Assembly: GCF_036032445.1 (NCBI RefSeq)
Contig: NZ_CP107932.1
Coordinates: 436,501 to 500,500 of the forward strand
Length of the DNA: 64,000 nt
Reading direction: 5' to 3'
DNA from: Nocardia sp. NBC_00416
GTDB taxonomy: Bacteria > Actinomycetota > Actinomycetes > Mycobacteriales > Mycobacteriaceae
Within the stretch, counting starts at the first letter, position 1, and each line of letters starts with the position of its first letter. The notes under the pieces are model-generated. The model worked only from the letters and a program-made list of their open reading frames with translations, made no database searches and had not been told where the DNA came from. This document shows, in pieces, positions 63,501-64,000 of the stretch. The position numbers and the translations under genes are program-made.

Positions 63501-64000
63501 ATGTCATCGAGGATGACGATGAAGAGAACAGAAATGCAGCGCAGATCCTCAACGCGGATGAACAAGCCCGGCTGAAACGACAATTGGACTATTCGTTGAA
63601 CCGGCTACGTACCGAACATCGCGAGACCCTATCGCGATTCTATGATGTCGCGCGCGCGACCGGGATGAGTGAGCCGGACCTGGCGGACGCTTTGCGCGAC
63701 CCGGATCGTTTCATACGTGCTCTGGATGGGTTGCCCGAGCCCGCGATCGCTGGTGGGATGACCGTCGTGGATCGGGTGCGCCTGCTCGAGGTACGGGAGC
63801 GGGTGCGTGACCACGTCGCTCATCTGCACAAGGTGGAGCAGACCACGCGTTTGCTGCCGGAGGCGTCGGCCGAGCTGCCGGATCCCGCGTTGTCTCCGCT
63901 GCAGCAGGTTCAGCTGGTGCGGGCGCTGCGGGGCGCGGTTACCGACTGGGTCGGGGCGCTCGATGACATTCGTACCCTGGCGGTCGGAGTAGAGCGGGCG
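60509..64000 (+). CDS. Very large WXG-linked toxin with a papain-like domain (partial)
   Basis: GTG 60509 starts an open frame that runs to the window edge (at least 1163 codons, no stop). Residues 1-330 form a helical N-terminal export domain (FPPPGMEWLSYLVGVELPSI, GMENLTRKLHWDS) like CpnT-type proteins. Residues ~330-700 are an Ala/Gly/Ser/Thr/Pro-rich unstructured linker. From ~700 a Cys (LAGQCAVQSTNVLA, Cys715), a charged coiled-coil (about 745-890), and NNVGGHVVHLSVEH (His944) with VVEPATG (Glu959) suggest a papain-like or glutamine-deamidase toxin fold. It is probably delivered by type VII secretion; the catalytic assignment is inference. Confidence 0.75.
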   Translation, partial: MGIPFPPPGMEWLSYLVGVELPSIDENDAGEVQQGFEYLRREIDSIVIPAMAMARNRTRRAYPEGDGADGIDEYLAQIISHSESVADGYGELARGIHSYRGQVVSAKLNGIFGLIWLGTEFAGSSLWGPGAPLRQAYAVSTTRIFFRWLASRVTQETAEILARMAARIGIENTSRLVRGITSKVVVEAVERGVTEAVRELLQGGGQEAIVQGELIREGYQDSLDWNAITQTMAISTVGGGFGGVGGLGMENLTRKLHWDSGGLWDRIRTGVAVGSGAGIIGQAGAMVANGVIYDNWQTDRYAWFGAVANGVVPGAMSNLRRPRVGEGQRMRRSDFTLVAGQPGEPQVGDGSATRSGTGSRSADPARAAAAAGSVVGSGRAAGAAAEAAHANQGRGSAPGVTGPVLMDTDRNAGDASVAQSNTATDGSSDISQATAPTATGPTTAAFAATADTDAAPTSGAAGAATHSGVSGTGMQQQVTGADSEPTRTAASDPVPVGGRNTISTDPPPAALVGEPLIPQSPGVPASDSYISGTPPIAATPSATTPAAVSGAGSVSGTEPHGTARSGTRGAASSDAGVAFRNAMSESSGLVADIQAAGLPGRRTADKADPHMSATGPGSPAGFSTTQPDSGHVSTSAADPRQTRTHADEAGATAQPDGAVKPDPEGGPQADSGTDGGNRTADETPNNLVSVGDSSSSDNAAAGGPGADNVVLAGQCAVQSTNVLAVQYPTAGIRPVGPCDPAGLGSAEFERLIGAELIRSGSNLAPGPSLESKRLYTEAQAERRRLRDEAKGLKRAQHERQIKRTRRISRTQVRLETVLQQLQDGQPIAVGIRHQLDRITARTGQTAEQALQQRIQNLKDRAANLERIEQRQTEEREHQLETKARDERDRLLKLSRDVGEMTPEQWHQMSPFHQLEHQTKILGEGGTLVTVFAFDTSGKNNVGGHVVHLSVEHDVVLVVEPATGLKKVFTPDAIPDVTKKIWVTSIRSDGSKMTPYVLNVIEDDDEENRNAAQILNADEQARLKRQLDYSLNRLRTEHRETLSRFYDVARATGMSEPDLADALRDPDRFIRALDGLPEPAIAGGMTVVDRVRLLEVRERVRDHVAHLHKVEQTTRLLPEASAELPDPALSPLQQVQLVRALRGAVTDWVGALDDIRTLAVGVERA

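Overview
The window looks like chromosomal DNA from a high-GC actinomycete of the Nocardia/Mycobacteriales type. This is inferred from strong G/C bias at codon third positions, an Lsr2 nucleoid protein, an ECF41 sigma factor, a type VII-secretion toxin locus with WXG100-like and YbaB-like partners, and several STAND/LuxR-type ATPases. No rRNA, tRNA or CRISPR array was recognised.

Layout. 0-20 kb is accessory, heavily rearranged DNA. It holds a PD-(D/E)XK-like protein, a NACHT ATPase with a glycine-rich membrane repeat domain, a beheaded DUF305 gene, orphan hypothetical genes, a Uma2-type nuclease, a complete and a truncated copy of one IS3 element, a serine recombinase, an NB-ARC/TPR protein with its small partner, and a TPR pseudogene. 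Three copies of an unrecognised ~140-bp repeat with a hairpin lie at 6.5, 10.6 and 11.9 kb. 20.4-37 kb is ordered, core-like DNA. It has corA coupled to a TetR gene, a CocE-type hydrolase, a GntR-controlled catabolic cluster (flavin reductase, flavin monooxygenase, acetoacetyl-CoA-synthetase-like ligase, extradiol dioxygenase, FAH-type hydrolase, NTF2-like protein, ACMSD-type amidohydrolase, MBL lipoprotein, second amidohydrolase), and an ECF41 sigma-factor locus with a divergent pair of matching promoters. 37-44 kb has an AAA_14/DUF4143 ATPase behind four 22-bp direct repeats, two gene relics (an amidohydrolase tail and an internally deleted acetolactate synthase), an AsnC regulator, a PDH-E1/transketolase-type enzyme whose 3' end was replaced by IS DNA, and a nested IS5-in-IS3 block. 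44-53 kb has lsr2 and two paralogous LuxR-type STAND regulators flanking an IS110 element and a StyA-like monooxygenase. 53-64 kb has a type-VII-associated protein, a secreted protein, IS982 and IS5 elements, and a polymorphic-toxin operon (YezG-like immunity protein, WXG100-like protein, YbaB-like protein, very large toxin) that runs off the right edge.

How parts work together (inference). The catabolic genes fit a route in which an FMN/FAD two-component monooxygenase makes a catechol, a type I extradiol dioxygenase opens it, and FAH-type and amidohydrolase enzymes process the ring-fission product; a GntR/FCD repressor could act at three identical-core sites. The toxin operon resembles secreted WXG-linked papain-like toxins, with immunity genes upstream. 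The STAND/NACHT/TPR proteins and the many IS relics suggest a defence/conflict-rich region shaped by repeated insertion and deletion.
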